64,000 nucleotides of DNA from Micromonospora chersina (GCF_900091475.1 NZ_FMIB01000002.1:434001-498000), one strand, 5' to 3'. Positions 27,018 to 36,110 are shown, numbered from the stretch's first letter. Notes: generated from the sequence alone by a model not told the origin. Numbers and translations are program-made.

Positions 27018-27739
27018 GCTCGGGCTTCCCTTCGGGTGGCGGGGGTGGGGGTGGTGACCGGGGCGGTCAGCAGGGCCCGGGCGTGCCGGGCGGCTGCCGT
27101 GCCCTGGCCAGCCGCGATCGCGGCGGCGAGCCGGCGGTGGCCCGCGACGTCGAGCAGTTCGGCGGCCCGGGCGTCCGGTGGGACGTCGCCCACGGCGAAG
27201 GTGCCGGCCACCAGGCTGTTGAACGCCAGCAGGTAGGCCGTGTTGCCGCTGCCCCGGACGATCAGCCACCAGATCGCGATGTTGGCCTCGTTCATCCGGT
27301 CCAGGTCGGGGGCGAGCGCGCCGTACTCCTCGGCCGCCCGGACCAGCGCGGCGGTGACCTCCGGGTCGCCGCGCTCGGCGCAGAGCCGGGCCGCGTCGAT
27401 CCCGACGCAGGCCCGCATCTCCAGCATGTCGCGCACCAGCGTCTCGACCGGGAGTACGTCACCCGAGCGGGCCAGCGACAGCGCCAGGTCCAGCCCGGCG
27501 TGGACCCGCCAGTCGAGCACCCGGGTGGCGCCGCCCTGGCTGACCCGGACCAGGCCGAGTTGCTGGAGCCGGCGCAGGGCCTCCCGGACGGCGTGCCGGT
27601 TCACCTCGAACGTGGCGGCCAGCTCGCGCTCGCCGGGCAGGGTCTCCTCCGGCTGGTAGCGCCCGCTGACGATGGCGTCGCGGAGCTGGCCGAAGACGTG
27701 GTCGGAGACCGAGGCGCGGGGCACGGGAGCGAAGGCCAT
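27014..27739 (-). CDS. FadR-type GntR-family transcriptional regulator
   Basis: 241 residues. The N-terminal winged helix (VFGQLRDAIVSGRYQPEETLPGERELA, then VNRHAVREALRRLQQLGLV) is GntR type. The C-terminal helical FCD-like domain marks the FadR subfamily, whose ligands are often acyl-CoAs or small acids. ATG 27739 is chosen because a predicted promoter (-10 at 27747-27752) would start transcription almost at this ATG, giving a leaderless message. GTG 27763 is in frame but precedes that -10. It leads a coupled operon with the oxygenase and lysoplasmalogenase-like genes, and an FadR-type operator lies immediately upstream. Confidence 0.88.
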   Translation of the reverse strand: MAFAPVPRASVSDHVFGQLRDAIVSGRYQPEETLPGERELAATFEVNRHAVREALRRLQQLGLVRVSQGGATRVLDWRVHAGLDLALSLARSGDVLPVETLVRDMLEMRACVGIDAARLCAERGDPEVTAALVRAAEEYGALAPDLDRMNEANIAIWWLIVRGSGNTAYLLAFNSLVAGTFAVGDVPPDARAAELLDVAGHRRLAAAIAAGQGTAAARHARALLTAPVTTPTPATRREARA

Positions 27740-27746
27740 GGGCAGC

Positions 27747-27776
27747 AGTGTGGCCCCGAACACATCAATCCGTCAA
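27747..27776 (-). promoter_or_regulatory. Predicted promoter of the GntR-oxygenase-lysoplasmalogenase operon
   Basis: On the minus strand TTGACG (27776-27771) and CACACT (27752-27747) are spaced by 18 bases. The -10 has A and T at the key positions 2 and 6. The start point would fall within a few bases of ATG 27739. Confidence 0.5.
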
Positions 27777-27789
27777 CTGGTTGGACCAG
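27777..27789. promoter_or_regulatory. FadR-type operator CTGGT-N3-ACCAG
   Basis: CTGGTTGGACCAG is a perfect 5-bp dyad with a 3-base spacer and fits the FadR-subfamily consensus T-N-G-T-N3-A-C-N-A exactly. It abuts the predicted -35 of the operon led by a FadR-type regulator, as expected for autoregulation. It is also 85 bases upstream of divergent htpG. Confidence 0.75.
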
Positions 27790-27874
27790 ATTCGACCGAC
27801 CACCCTCCGGTGGCCACGCGCGCACGCCTCGTATCCTTTCCGCCGGAAGGCCCGCGAAGTGGAAGGGAGTCGGT

Positions 27875-29767
27875 GTGAGCGACCGGGTAGAGACGTTGGA
27901 GTTCCAGGCCGAGGCCCGTCAGCTGCTCCAGCTGATGGTGCACTCGATCTACTCGAACAAGGACGTCTTCCTGCGCGAACTGATCTCGAACGCCTCCGAC
28001 GCGCTGGACAAGCTGCGCCTGGAGTCGCTTGTCGACAAGGACCTCCAGGTCGACACCGCCGACCTGCACATCGAGATCGAGGTCGACAGGGACGCCCGCA
28101 CGCTGACCGTGCGGGACAACGGGATCGGCATGTCCCGCGACGAGGTGGTCGGCCTCATCGGCACGATCGCCAAGTCCGGCACGGCCGAGCTGCTGCGTAC
28201 GCTGCGCGAGACGAAGGACGCCGCCGCCTCGCAGGAGCTGATCGGCCAGTTCGGCGTCGGGTTCTACGCCACCTTCATGGTCGCCGACAGGGTGACCCTG
28301 CTGACCCGCCGCGCCGGGCAGGCCGGCGGCACCCGCTGGGAGTCGACCGGCGAGGGCACCTACTCGATCGAGGCCGTCGACGACGCGCCGCAGGGCACCT
28401 CGGTCACCCTGCACCTCAAGCCTGCCGACGACGAGGACAACCTGCACGACTACACGGCCGAGTGGACCATCCGCGAGATCGTCAAGCGCTACTCCGACTT
28501 CATCGCCTGGCCGATCCGGATGACGGTGGAGAAGCCCGGCGAGGACGGCGCCACCACCCGCGAGGAGCAGACCCTCAACTCCATGAAGGCGCTCTGGGCG
28601 CGCGCGAAGGACGAGGTCGACGAGGCCGAGTACAAGGAGTTCTACCGGCACGTCGCGCACGACTGGGCCGACCCGCTGGAGACCATCCACATGCGGGGCG
28701 AGGGCACCTTCGAGTACGAGGCCCTGCTCTTCCTGCCCTCGCACGCCCCGCTCGACCTGTTCTCCCCGCAGGGCCGCCGGGGCGTGCAGCTCTACGTCAA
28801 GCGCGTGTTCATCATGGACGACTGCGACGCGCTGATGCCCAACTACCTGCGCTTCGTCAAGGGCGTGGTGGACGCGCACGACCTGTCGCTGAACATCTCC
28901 CGGGAGATCCTCCAGCAGGACCGGCAGATCCGCGCCGTGCGCCGCCGCCTGGTCAAGAAGGTCCTCGCCACCCTCAAGGACCTCTCCGCCGAGTCGTACC
29001 GCACCTTCTGGGGCGAGTTCGGCGCGGTGGTCAAGGAGGGGCTGCTGGAGGACCCGGACAACACCGAGGCCCTGCTGGACCTGGTCCGCGCCGCCAGCAC
29101 CCACGACCCGGCCGAGCTGACCACGCTGCGCGACTACGTCGAGCGGATGAAGGACGGCCAGACCGAGATCTACTACGCCACCGGCGAGAACCGGGTCACC
29201 ATCGAGAACTCCCCGCACCTGGAGGCGTTCCGCGCCAAGGGCTACGAGGTGCTCATCCTGACCGACCCGGTCGACGAGGTGTGGGTCGAGCGCGTCGGCG
29301 CGTACGACGGGAAGACGCTGCGCTCGGTCGCCAAGGGCCAGGTGGACCTGGAGACCGACGAGGAGAAGGAGCGGGCCGAGGCCGAGCGCCAGGAGTACGC
29401 CGACCTGCTGACCTGGATGACCGGCGCGCTGGCCGACAGCGTCAAGGAGGTCCGGCTCTCCACCCGGCTCACCACCTCGCCGGCCTGCGTGGTGGGCGAC
29501 GCGCACGACATGACGCCCACGCTGGAGAAGATGTACCGGGCCATGGGGCAGGAGGTGCCCCGGGTCAAGCGGATCCTGGAGCTGAACCCGACCCACCCGC
29601 TCGTCACCGGGCTGCGCAAGGCCCACGAGCAGGGCGCCGAGAACAGCGCCCTGACCGAGACCGCCGAGCTGCTGTACGGCATGGCACTGCTCGCCGAGGG
29701 CGGGGAACTGGCCGACCCGGCCCGGTTCACCCGGATCCTCGCCGACCGGCTCGCCCGGAGCCTCTGA
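27875..29767 (+). CDS. htpG: Molecular chaperone HtpG (bacterial Hsp90)
   Basis: 630 residues, full length. N-terminal GHKL ATPase motifs: ELISNASDALDKLR, DNGIGM, GTIAKSGT and GQFGVGFYATFMVAD. Middle domain: SREILQQDRQIRAVRRRLVKK. C-terminal dimerisation part: STRLTTSPACVVGDAHDMTP. An ATP-dependent cytosolic chaperone. GTG 27875 follows GGAAGGGAG. A TATCCT -10-like box at 27832-27837 may be its promoter. No CIRCE or HAIR element was seen. It appears monocistronic, with a terminator right after it. Confidence 0.97.
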   Translation: MSDRVETLEFQAEARQLLQLMVHSIYSNKDVFLRELISNASDALDKLRLESLVDKDLQVDTADLHIEIEVDRDARTLTVRDNGIGMSRDEVVGLIGTIAKSGTAELLRTLRETKDAAASQELIGQFGVGFYATFMVADRVTLLTRRAGQAGGTRWESTGEGTYSIEAVDDAPQGTSVTLHLKPADDEDNLHDYTAEWTIREIVKRYSDFIAWPIRMTVEKPGEDGATTREEQTLNSMKALWARAKDEVDEAEYKEFYRHVAHDWADPLETIHMRGEGTFEYEALLFLPSHAPLDLFSPQGRRGVQLYVKRVFIMDDCDALMPNYLRFVKGVVDAHDLSLNISREILQQDRQIRAVRRRLVKKVLATLKDLSAESYRTFWGEFGAVVKEGLLEDPDNTEALLDLVRAASTHDPAELTTLRDYVERMKDGQTEIYYATGENRVTIENSPHLEAFRAKGYEVLILTDPVDEVWVERVGAYDGKTLRSVAKGQVDLETDEEKERAEAERQEYADLLTWMTGALADSVKEVRLSTRLTTSPACVVGDAHDMTPTLEKMYRAMGQEVPRVKRILELNPTHPLVTGLRKAHEQGAENSALTETAELLYGMALLAEGGELADPARFTRILADRLARSL

Positions 29768-29775
29768 CCGGTGGC

Positions 29776-29810
29776 CCGCCGGCCGTCGCCCCGGGGGTGA
29801 CGGCCGGCGG
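29776..29810. terminator. htpG terminator hairpin
   Basis: A perfect 12-bp inverted repeat (CCGCCGGCCGTC and its complement) with an 11-base loop starts 9 bases after the htpG stop and lies before the end of the convergent small gene. Confidence 0.75.
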
Positions 29811-29862
29811 CCCGGACGGACCGACCGCCGGCCGTGGCCGTCCTGCCACGACCGGTGGCCGG

Positions 29863-30222
29863 TCAGCCGCGGATCAGCCGGTCCAGGTGCGCCGCCTCGT
29901 CGGGCGACGGCTCGCGCATCCCGCTGCGGAGCAGCCGCCACCGGGTCGTCGCCCCGTCCGGGCCGGTGAGTTGCCCCAGCCCCAGCGCGCGGTCGATGTC
30001 CCGCCGCACCCGCGGTTCCAGGTACGGCTCGGTGGCGAAGAGGATGCGCAGACGCAGTTCGTCCCCGACCCGCTCCGTCCCGGTGTGGTGGGCCGCCACC
30101 GGGCAGGGCGGCTCGTGCTCCCAGTGGCCGCAGAGGGCCACGGTGACGGCGGCCCCGGGAGCGCCGTCGTCGGCGTCCGGTGCCATGGCCAGGACGGCGC
30201 TGTGGGCGTACCCCTGTCGCAT
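29863..30222 (-). CDS. Small conserved-looking protein of unknown function
   Basis: 119 residues, no signal peptide or membrane segment. I do not recognise the family. The middle contains CGHWEHEPPCPVAAHHTG, a Cys/His cluster, followed by DELRLRILFATEPYLEPRVRRDIDRAL and a C-terminal helix. The composition (acidic and hydrophobic residues spaced as in a folded domain) supports a real gene over the overlapping alternative frame. It is transcribed toward htpG. An inverted repeat lies just upstream at 30244-30296. Confidence 0.65.
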   Translation of the reverse strand: MRQGYAHSAVLAMAPDADDGAPGAAVTVALCGHWEHEPPCPVAAHHTGTERVGDELRLRILFATEPYLEPRVRRDIDRALGLGQLTGPDGATTRWRLLRSGMREPSPDEAAHLDRLIRG

Positions 30223-30243
30223 CCCGTCACTGTGCCACCGTTG

Positions 30244-30296
30244 GTAAGGAGGGGCCCCCTTTTAGCGCCAGGGCGTTAACGGGGGCCCCTCCTTAC
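30244..30296. repeat. Perfect 16-bp inverted repeat with nested inner stem
   Basis: GTAAGGAGGGGCCCCC (30244-30259) and its exact complement (30281-30296) enclose an inner near-perfect 8-bp stem (30262-30269 with 30272-30279, one G-T type mismatch), making a nearly continuous hairpin of about 25 pairs. The stop codon of the SDR gene (30293-30295) lies inside the right arm, so it could act as that gene's terminator. The form looks like a mobile palindromic element used as a terminator. Confidence 0.75.
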
Positions 30297-30991
30297 GGCA
30301 GGTCGGGGTAGAGGGCGGCGACGCCGCCGGAGAGGCCGGCGAGAACCTGGCGGGAGGTGTCGTCGGCGACGATCTCGTAGCGGTCGGCCTCGACGCCGTC
30401 GACGGCGATCCGGGCGATCTCGGCGGGGTCGGACTTCGGCGCGGTCACCCGGGCGGTCATGTCGGTGTCCATGTAGCCGACGTGCAGGCCGGCGACGCGG
30501 ACGCCCCGGTCGGCGAGCTGCGCGCGCAGCGCGTTGGTCATCGACCACTCGGCGGCCTTGGCCGCGCCGTACGCCCCCACCGGCGGGAACGTGATCCAGG
30601 ACAGGACGGAGAGGATGTTCAGGACGGTGCCGCCGCCGTTGGCCGCGATCCTCGGCGCGAAGGCCCGCACCACCGACAGCGTGCCGAGGTAGTGGGTCTC
30701 CAGCTCCCGCCGGATCTCGGCCAGGTCGCCGTCGAGGAGGTCGGCGCCGGTGCTCACGCCGGCGTTGTTGACGAGCAGGGTCACGTCGCCGGCCAGCTCG
30801 GCGGCGGCCGCCACCGACGCGGGGTCGGTGATGTCCAGCCGCACCGGGGTGACGCCGGGCAGGTCGACGGTGTCCGGGTTGCGCGCGCCGGCGTAGACGG
30901 TGGCGCCCCGGGCCAGCAGCTCGGCGGCCAGGTGCCGGCCGAAGCCCCGGTTGGCCCCGGTGACGAGGGCGGTGCTTCCAGCGATCTTCAT
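30293..30991 (-). CDS. Short-chain dehydrogenase/reductase (SDR)
   Basis: 232 residues, classical SDR. TGANRGFG at residues 11-18 is the NAD(P) loop, LVNNAG is present, and YGAAK carries the catalytic Tyr and Lys. LDITDPAS after the second strand is typical. The substrate is unknown. ATG 30991 follows AGGAG. It lies 34 bases downstream of the HxlR regulator gene and is probably co-transcribed with it, so it may be induced by an aldehyde or quinone stress sensed by that regulator. The stop codon is embedded in the 30244-30296 inverted repeat. Confidence 0.9.
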   Translation of the reverse strand: MKIAGSTALVTGANRGFGRHLAAELLARGATVYAGARNPDTVDLPGVTPVRLDITDPASVAAAAELAGDVTLLVNNAGVSTGADLLDGDLAEIRRELETHYLGTLSVVRAFAPRIAANGGGTVLNILSVLSWITFPPVGAYGAAKAAEWSMTNALRAQLADRGVRVAGLHVGYMDTDMTARVTAPKSDPAEIARIAVDGVEADRYEIVADDTSRQVLAGLSGGVAALYPDLP

Positions 30992-31025
30992 GGTGTGCTC
31001 CTGAGGGTGGCGAAGGATGGGGTGG

Positions 31026-31496
31026 TCAGGACGGCAGCAGGCCCGGCCCGGGCAGCAGATCCACCTGGTCGGCCGGCACGTCGTGCCCGGCAGCGCAGCG
31101 CAGGGCCACGTGCACGGCCGCGCCGCAGTCGTGGTGGGCCAGCCGGACCGACGGCTCCTCGACGGCGTACGCGTCGCCCCACTCGCGCAGGGCGGCGAGC
31201 ACCGGCAGCAGGTCGCGGCCCTTGTCGGTGAGGACGTACTCGTCGCGGGTGCGCTGCCCGGGCTCGCGGTAGGGCCGCCGGTCGAGCAGCCCGTCGGCGA
31301 CGAGGCGCTTGAGCCGGGCGGCGGCCACCGGCTCGCTGACGCCGACGCGGCGCGCGAAGTCGTCGAAGCGCCGGGTGCCGAACGAGGCCTCGCGCAGCAG
31401 GAGCAGCGTGGTGCGGTTGCCGACCACCTCGAGCGCCCCGGCGATCGAGCAGTTGGCGGTGGACCAGGAGTCGCGCTGCGCGAGGAAGTCCGTCAT
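31026..31496 (-). CDS. HxlR-family transcriptional regulator
   Basis: 156 residues. The winged helix shows the HxlR pattern: CSIAGALEVVGNRTTLLLLREA, then FDDFARRVGVSEPVAAARLKRLVADGLL and the wing YVLTDKGRDLLPVLAALREWGD. HxlR members often sense aldehydes or redox changes and regulate an adjacent reductase, here the SDR gene downstream. The C-terminal part has two Cys residues (HDCGAAVHVALRCAAGH), which might act as a redox or metal switch. An AT-rich dyad sits in the promoter region. Confidence 0.85.
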   Translation of the reverse strand: MTDFLAQRDSWSTANCSIAGALEVVGNRTTLLLLREASFGTRRFDDFARRVGVSEPVAAARLKRLVADGLLDRRPYREPGQRTRDEYVLTDKGRDLLPVLAALREWGDAYAVEEPSVRLAHHDCGAAVHVALRCAAGHDVPADQVDLLPGPGLLPS

Positions 31497-31513
31497 GGGC
31501 CCGACGCTACCCG

Positions 31514-31539
31514 GCTGACTTAGGAAAACAAAAGCCAGC
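31514..31539. promoter_or_regulatory. Candidate HxlR operator
   Basis: GCTGACTT and AAGCCAGC form an inverted repeat (7 of 8 pairs) around the spacer AGGAAAACAA, 18 bases upstream of the HxlR start. The AT-rich spacer stands out in this sequence and fits the AT-rich sites of HxlR proteins. Confidence 0.4.
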
Positions 31540-31570
31540 TATCTCACGCCGGGCCCGGGAATAACCGCCG

Positions 31571-33139
31571 TCAGAGCTGGCCGGCGAAGAAGCCGTGCCG
31601 GGCGAGCGGCTCGACGATCTCCCGCTCCTCGTACGACAGGTGCGACAGCAGGGTGTCGGTGAGCAGGTCCACGGCCGCCTGGAGTTCGGTGAAGTCGCCC
31701 GGTTGCCGGATGAGGTCCACGAGTGCCCGGTCGACGCTCTCCACCACGCCGTGGATCACCACGTGTTCCTCCTCGAGGCGGTCCAGCACCGCCGCCAACC
31801 CGGCGTCGGCGCTCCGCAGGTGCGGGAAGATCGAGGCGTCCTCCAGGCCGTGGTGCTGCGTCACCGCCGTGCAGTACGCCGCGCAGTACGCCCCGAGCGT
31901 CCAGTTGTTCTGCCGCATGGTCATCTCGTTCAGCACGGCCCGGGCGGCGTCCGGGGCGACCGCGCCGCGCGTGACCTGTTCGAGCAGGTCACGCACCTGG
32001 GCGAGCTCCTGGCGCAGGTGGTCGTGCACGTCCACGAGGTGCTGCCCGACGGCCTGCCCCCGGGCCGTGTACACGTGCCCGGCCGGCGGTGGCGGCGCCG
32101 CGGGCCGGGTGGACTCGTCCCAGAGCCGGCGCGCGCTGAGCCGTACCCCCGGATCGGGGGTGGGGGAGACCGCCAGCGCTGTCGACCCGCCGGCCTCGAC
32201 GGCGGCCTGCTGCTCCTCGACGGCGCGGGCGCGGCTGCCCGGCGTGGTCCGCTCGGCGGCGACCAGCTCGCGGACGGCGGGCGCCACCTCCTGGGCGAAG
32301 AGCTGGACGGCCCGCGGCTCGTCGCTGCCCAGGATGAAGGTGGCGATGCCGTGGTCCAGGGCGAGCCCGGCCAGCTCCTCCACCCACTGCTCCGGGGGGC
32401 CGTCCAGGAAGCCGGCCGGCGACCGGGAGAAGGTGCCGGTGACGTTGAGCAGGCGGCGCACGGCGCCGGGGTCCCGGCCGGCCTCCGCGGCGCCTTCGTC
32501 GATAACCGCGTTCAGCGCCGGCAGCTCCGCCGGCCCCTTCGGCAGGTACGCCAGCGACGGCAGCCAGCCGTCCGCCGCGCGGCCGACCAGCCGCAGCATC
32601 CGCGGCTTGTACGCGCCCACCCAGATCTCCGCCGGGTGCGCCGGCGCCGGGCCGCGCTTCGCGCCGACCACCCGGTAGTGCTCGCCCTCGACGCGGACCA
32701 TGCCGCGCCGATCGGTGTCCCAGACCTCGCGGATCACGCGGATCGCCTCGTCGAGGGCGTCCACGGCAGCGCCGGGGGAGAGCCGCCGGCCGCCGACCGC
32801 CTCGATGGCCTCCCAGAAGGCGCCGGCGCCGAGGCCCAGCTCGACCCGGCCGCCGGTGAGCAGGTCCAGGCTGGCCACGCTGCGGGCGAGCACCACGGGT
32901 TGCCGCAGCGGCAGGTTGAGCACGTTCCCCGCGAGGGTGATGCGGCTGGTGGCGGCGGCCACGAACGACATCAGCGTCCAGGTGTCCAGGAACCCCGGCT
33001 GGTAGGGGTGGTCCTGGAAGGTGACCAGGTCCAGGCCGACCTGCTCGCAGAGCTTCGCGCGCGCCACCACCTGCTCCGGCCGCCCGGCCGAGGGGGTGAG
33101 GAAGCCGCCGAAGGCCAGCTCGTGTCCGTGGTCGCTCAT
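31571..33139 (-). CDS. LLM-class flavin-dependent oxidoreductase fused to a hemerythrin-like domain
   Basis: 522 residues. Residues 5-300 are luciferase-like: FGGFLTPSAGRPEQVV, TFQDHPYQPGFLDTWTLMSF, LTGGRVELGLGAGAFWEAIE, EIWVGAYKPRMLRLVGRAADGW. After a Pro-rich linker (about 345-360) comes a four-helix hemerythrin/HHE-like domain (about 370-515) with the ligand motifs HDHLRQEL, HHGLEDASIFPHL, EEEHVVIHG and HLSYEEREIVEPL. The N-terminal part would use FMN or F420. The C-terminal part would bind a di-iron or oxygen-sensing site. The physiological role is unknown. It is divergent from the second GH3 gene. Confidence 0.87.
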   Translation of the reverse strand: MSDHGHELAFGGFLTPSAGRPEQVVARAKLCEQVGLDLVTFQDHPYQPGFLDTWTLMSFVAAATSRITLAGNVLNLPLRQPVVLARSVASLDLLTGGRVELGLGAGAFWEAIEAVGGRRLSPGAAVDALDEAIRVIREVWDTDRRGMVRVEGEHYRVVGAKRGPAPAHPAEIWVGAYKPRMLRLVGRAADGWLPSLAYLPKGPAELPALNAVIDEGAAEAGRDPGAVRRLLNVTGTFSRSPAGFLDGPPEQWVEELAGLALDHGIATFILGSDEPRAVQLFAQEVAPAVRELVAAERTTPGSRARAVEEQQAAVEAGGSTALAVSPTPDPGVRLSARRLWDESTRPAAPPPPAGHVYTARGQAVGQHLVDVHDHLRQELAQVRDLLEQVTRGAVAPDAARAVLNEMTMRQNNWTLGAYCAAYCTAVTQHHGLEDASIFPHLRSADAGLAAVLDRLEEEHVVIHGVVESVDRALVDLIRQPGDFTELQAAVDLLTDTLLSHLSYEEREIVEPLARHGFFAGQL

Positions 33140-33209
33140 GCCTCGCCGCCTCTAGCCGATCTTGCGCGAACCCTGCCACGGTAGCCCGCGCCGGCGCCCG
33201 CCCGCCCGG

Positions 33210-33223
33210 CGGTTCCGGAACCG
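33210..33223. promoter_or_regulatory. 14-bp perfect palindrome upstream of the second GH3 gene
   Basis: CGGTTCCGGAACCG is identical to 15691-15704 before the first GH3 gene, and is again followed 10 bases later by a -35-like hexamer. This shared element at the same promoter position argues for a common regulator of both beta-glucosidases. Confidence 0.6.
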
Positions 33224-33233
33224 GCACGGATTG

Positions 33234-33262
33234 TTCACAGTCGATGCTCACGGGCATAGGGT
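33234..33262 (+). promoter_or_regulatory. Predicted promoter of the second GH3 gene
   Basis: TTCACA (33234-33239) and TAGGGT (33257-33262) are separated by 17 bases. The -35 has one mismatch to TTGACA and the -10 fits TANNNT. The start codon is 42 bases downstream. Confidence 0.5.
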
Positions 33263-33303
33263 GCCGGTGAACGGCCCCAGCGTTCCTCCGGAAGGAGCGA
33301 CCC

Positions 33304-35139
33304 GTGATCCGTCACCACCACCGCCCCCGTCCGCTCGCCCTCGCCCTCCTGCTCGTCGCGGTCACCGCCCTGGCCGCGCCCGCCCCGGCCACCGCGGCCG
33401 GCCTGCCGTACCAGGACCCGACGCTGCCCGTCGCCACCCGCGTCGCCGACCTGCTCGCCCGGATGACCCTCGACGAGAAGCTCGGCCAGATGACCCAGGC
33501 GGAGCGCGGCTCGGTCACCGCGAGCGACCTCACCACGTACCGGCTCGGCTCGGTCCTCTCGGGCGGCGGCTCCGCGCCCACGCCGAACACCGCCACGTCC
33601 TGGGCCGACATGTACGACGGCTTCCAGCGCGCCGCCCTGGCCACCCCGCTCGGCATCCCGATGATCTACGGCGTCGACGCCGTGCACGGGCACAACAACG
33701 TGTACGGGGCGACCATCTTCCCGCACAACATCGGCCTCGGTGCGACGCGTGACCCGGCGCTGGTCCAGCAGATCGGCCAGGCCGTCGCCGAGGAGATCAC
33801 CGGCACCGGTGTGGACTGGAACTTCGCCCCCTGCCTCTGCGTGGCCCGCAACGACCGGTGGGGCCGCACCTACGAGTCGTTCGGGGAGACGCCGGACCTG
33901 CCGTCGAGCCTGTCCACCCTGGTCACCGGCCTCCAGGGCACCACCCTGGGCGGGCCCACGTCGGTGCTCGCCACCGCCAAGCACTACGTGGGCGACGGCG
34001 GCACCACCGGCGGCGACGACCAGGGCGACACCCAGCTCAGCGAGGCCGACCTGCGGGCCATCCACCTGCCGCCGTTCCAGGCCGCGGTGCAGCGCGGCGT
34101 GGGCTCGGTGATGATCTCCTACAGCAGCTGGAACGGGGTGAAGCTGCACGGCCACCGCTACCTGATCACCGACGTCCTGAAGGGGGAGTTGGGCTTCTCC
34201 GGCTTCGTGGTGTCCGACTGGAACGGCATCGACCAGATCGACGGCGCCAGCGGGTTCACGGCCGCCGAGGTGAGCGCCGCCGTCAACGCCGGCATCGACA
34301 TGGTGATGGTGCCGACGGCCTGGAAGACCTTCCTCAGCACGCTGCGGGCCGAGGTACAGAACGGGCATGTGCCGATGAGCCGGATCGACGACGCCAACCG
34401 GCGGATCCTCACGAAGAAGTTCGAGCTGGGCCTCTTCGAGCGGCCGTACACCGACCGGAGCAGGACCTCGACGGTGGGCGGCGCGGCGCACCGCGCGCTG
34501 GCCCGCCAGGCCGTGCGGCAGTCCCAGGTGCTGCTCAAGAACGACGGCGGCGTGCTCCCGCTGGCCCGGGACAACAACAAGATCTTCGTGGCCGGGAAGA
34601 ACGCCGACAACATCGGCAACCAGAGCGGCGGGTGGACCATCTCCTGGCAGGGCTCGTCCGGCGCCGTCACGCCCGGCACCACCATCCTCCAGGGCATCCG
34701 GGCGGCCGCCGGTCCGACCACGACTGTCACGTACAACCAGCGCGGCACCGGCATCGACAGGACCTACCGGGCGGCGATCGCGGTGGTCGGCGAGACACCG
34801 TACGCCGAGGGCCAGGGCGACCGCACCGGCAGCATGAGCCTGGACCGCGACGACCTGCGTACCATCACGACGCTGCGCAACTCGGGCGTGCCGGTGATCG
34901 TGGTGCTGGTCAGCGGCCGGCCGCTGGACGTGGCCGCCGAGCTGCCACGGTGGAACGCGCTGCTGGCGTCCTGGCTGCCCGGCACCGAGGGCGGCGGCGT
35001 GGCCGACGTCCTCTTCGGCGGGTACGCGCCGACCGGCAAACTGCCGATGACCTGGATGAACTCGGTCAGCCAGCAGCCCATCAACGCGGGCGACGGTCAG
35101 GTCCCGCTCTTCCCGCAGGGATACGGCCTGACCTACTGA
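33304..35139 (+). CDS. Secreted GH3 beta-glucosidase (compact form)
   Basis: 611 residues. GTG 33304 follows GGAAGGAG. Signal peptide residues 1-32 (MIRHHHRPRPLALALLL, cleavage near ATAAG). The GH3 catalytic domain contains IYGVDAVHGHNNVYGA, WNFAPCLCVARNDRWGR, KHYVGDGG and the nucleophile Asp305 in VVSDWNGI. The second domain has VLLKNDGGVLPLARD and SGRPLDV. It is clearly paralogous to the enzyme at 15814 but lacks its Calx-beta-like domain and C-terminal extension. Its predicted role is extracellular beta-glucoside hydrolysis. Confidence 0.92.
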   Translation: MIRHHHRPRPLALALLLVAVTALAAPAPATAAGLPYQDPTLPVATRVADLLARMTLDEKLGQMTQAERGSVTASDLTTYRLGSVLSGGGSAPTPNTATSWADMYDGFQRAALATPLGIPMIYGVDAVHGHNNVYGATIFPHNIGLGATRDPALVQQIGQAVAEEITGTGVDWNFAPCLCVARNDRWGRTYESFGETPDLPSSLSTLVTGLQGTTLGGPTSVLATAKHYVGDGGTTGGDDQGDTQLSEADLRAIHLPPFQAAVQRGVGSVMISYSSWNGVKLHGHRYLITDVLKGELGFSGFVVSDWNGIDQIDGASGFTAAEVSAAVNAGIDMVMVPTAWKTFLSTLRAEVQNGHVPMSRIDDANRRILTKKFELGLFERPYTDRSRTSTVGGAAHRALARQAVRQSQVLLKNDGGVLPLARDNNKIFVAGKNADNIGNQSGGWTISWQGSSGAVTPGTTILQGIRAAAGPTTTVTYNQRGTGIDRTYRAAIAVVGETPYAEGQGDRTGSMSLDRDDLRTITTLRNSGVPVIVVLVSGRPLDVAAELPRWNALLASWLPGTEGGGVADVLFGGYAPTGKLPMTWMNSVSQQPINAGDGQVPLFPQGYGLTY

Positions 35140-35269
35140 GCCGCCCCTCAATAAGCCCCCTTCGGACGGTGCGCAACTCGAACGGGGCGACCTTCGCCCG
35201 GCCGGGTGAAGAACCTCACAAGAAGTGGGCGTTCGTCGCAAAACGTTCCTAACGTCGATTCCGTTCGCG

Positions 35270-36110
<841 letters not shown>

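Noticed and set aside
27832..27875. Heat-shock operator (CIRCE or HAIR) before htpG
   Set aside because: No matching inverted repeat was found. Only a plain TATCCT -10-like box is visible.
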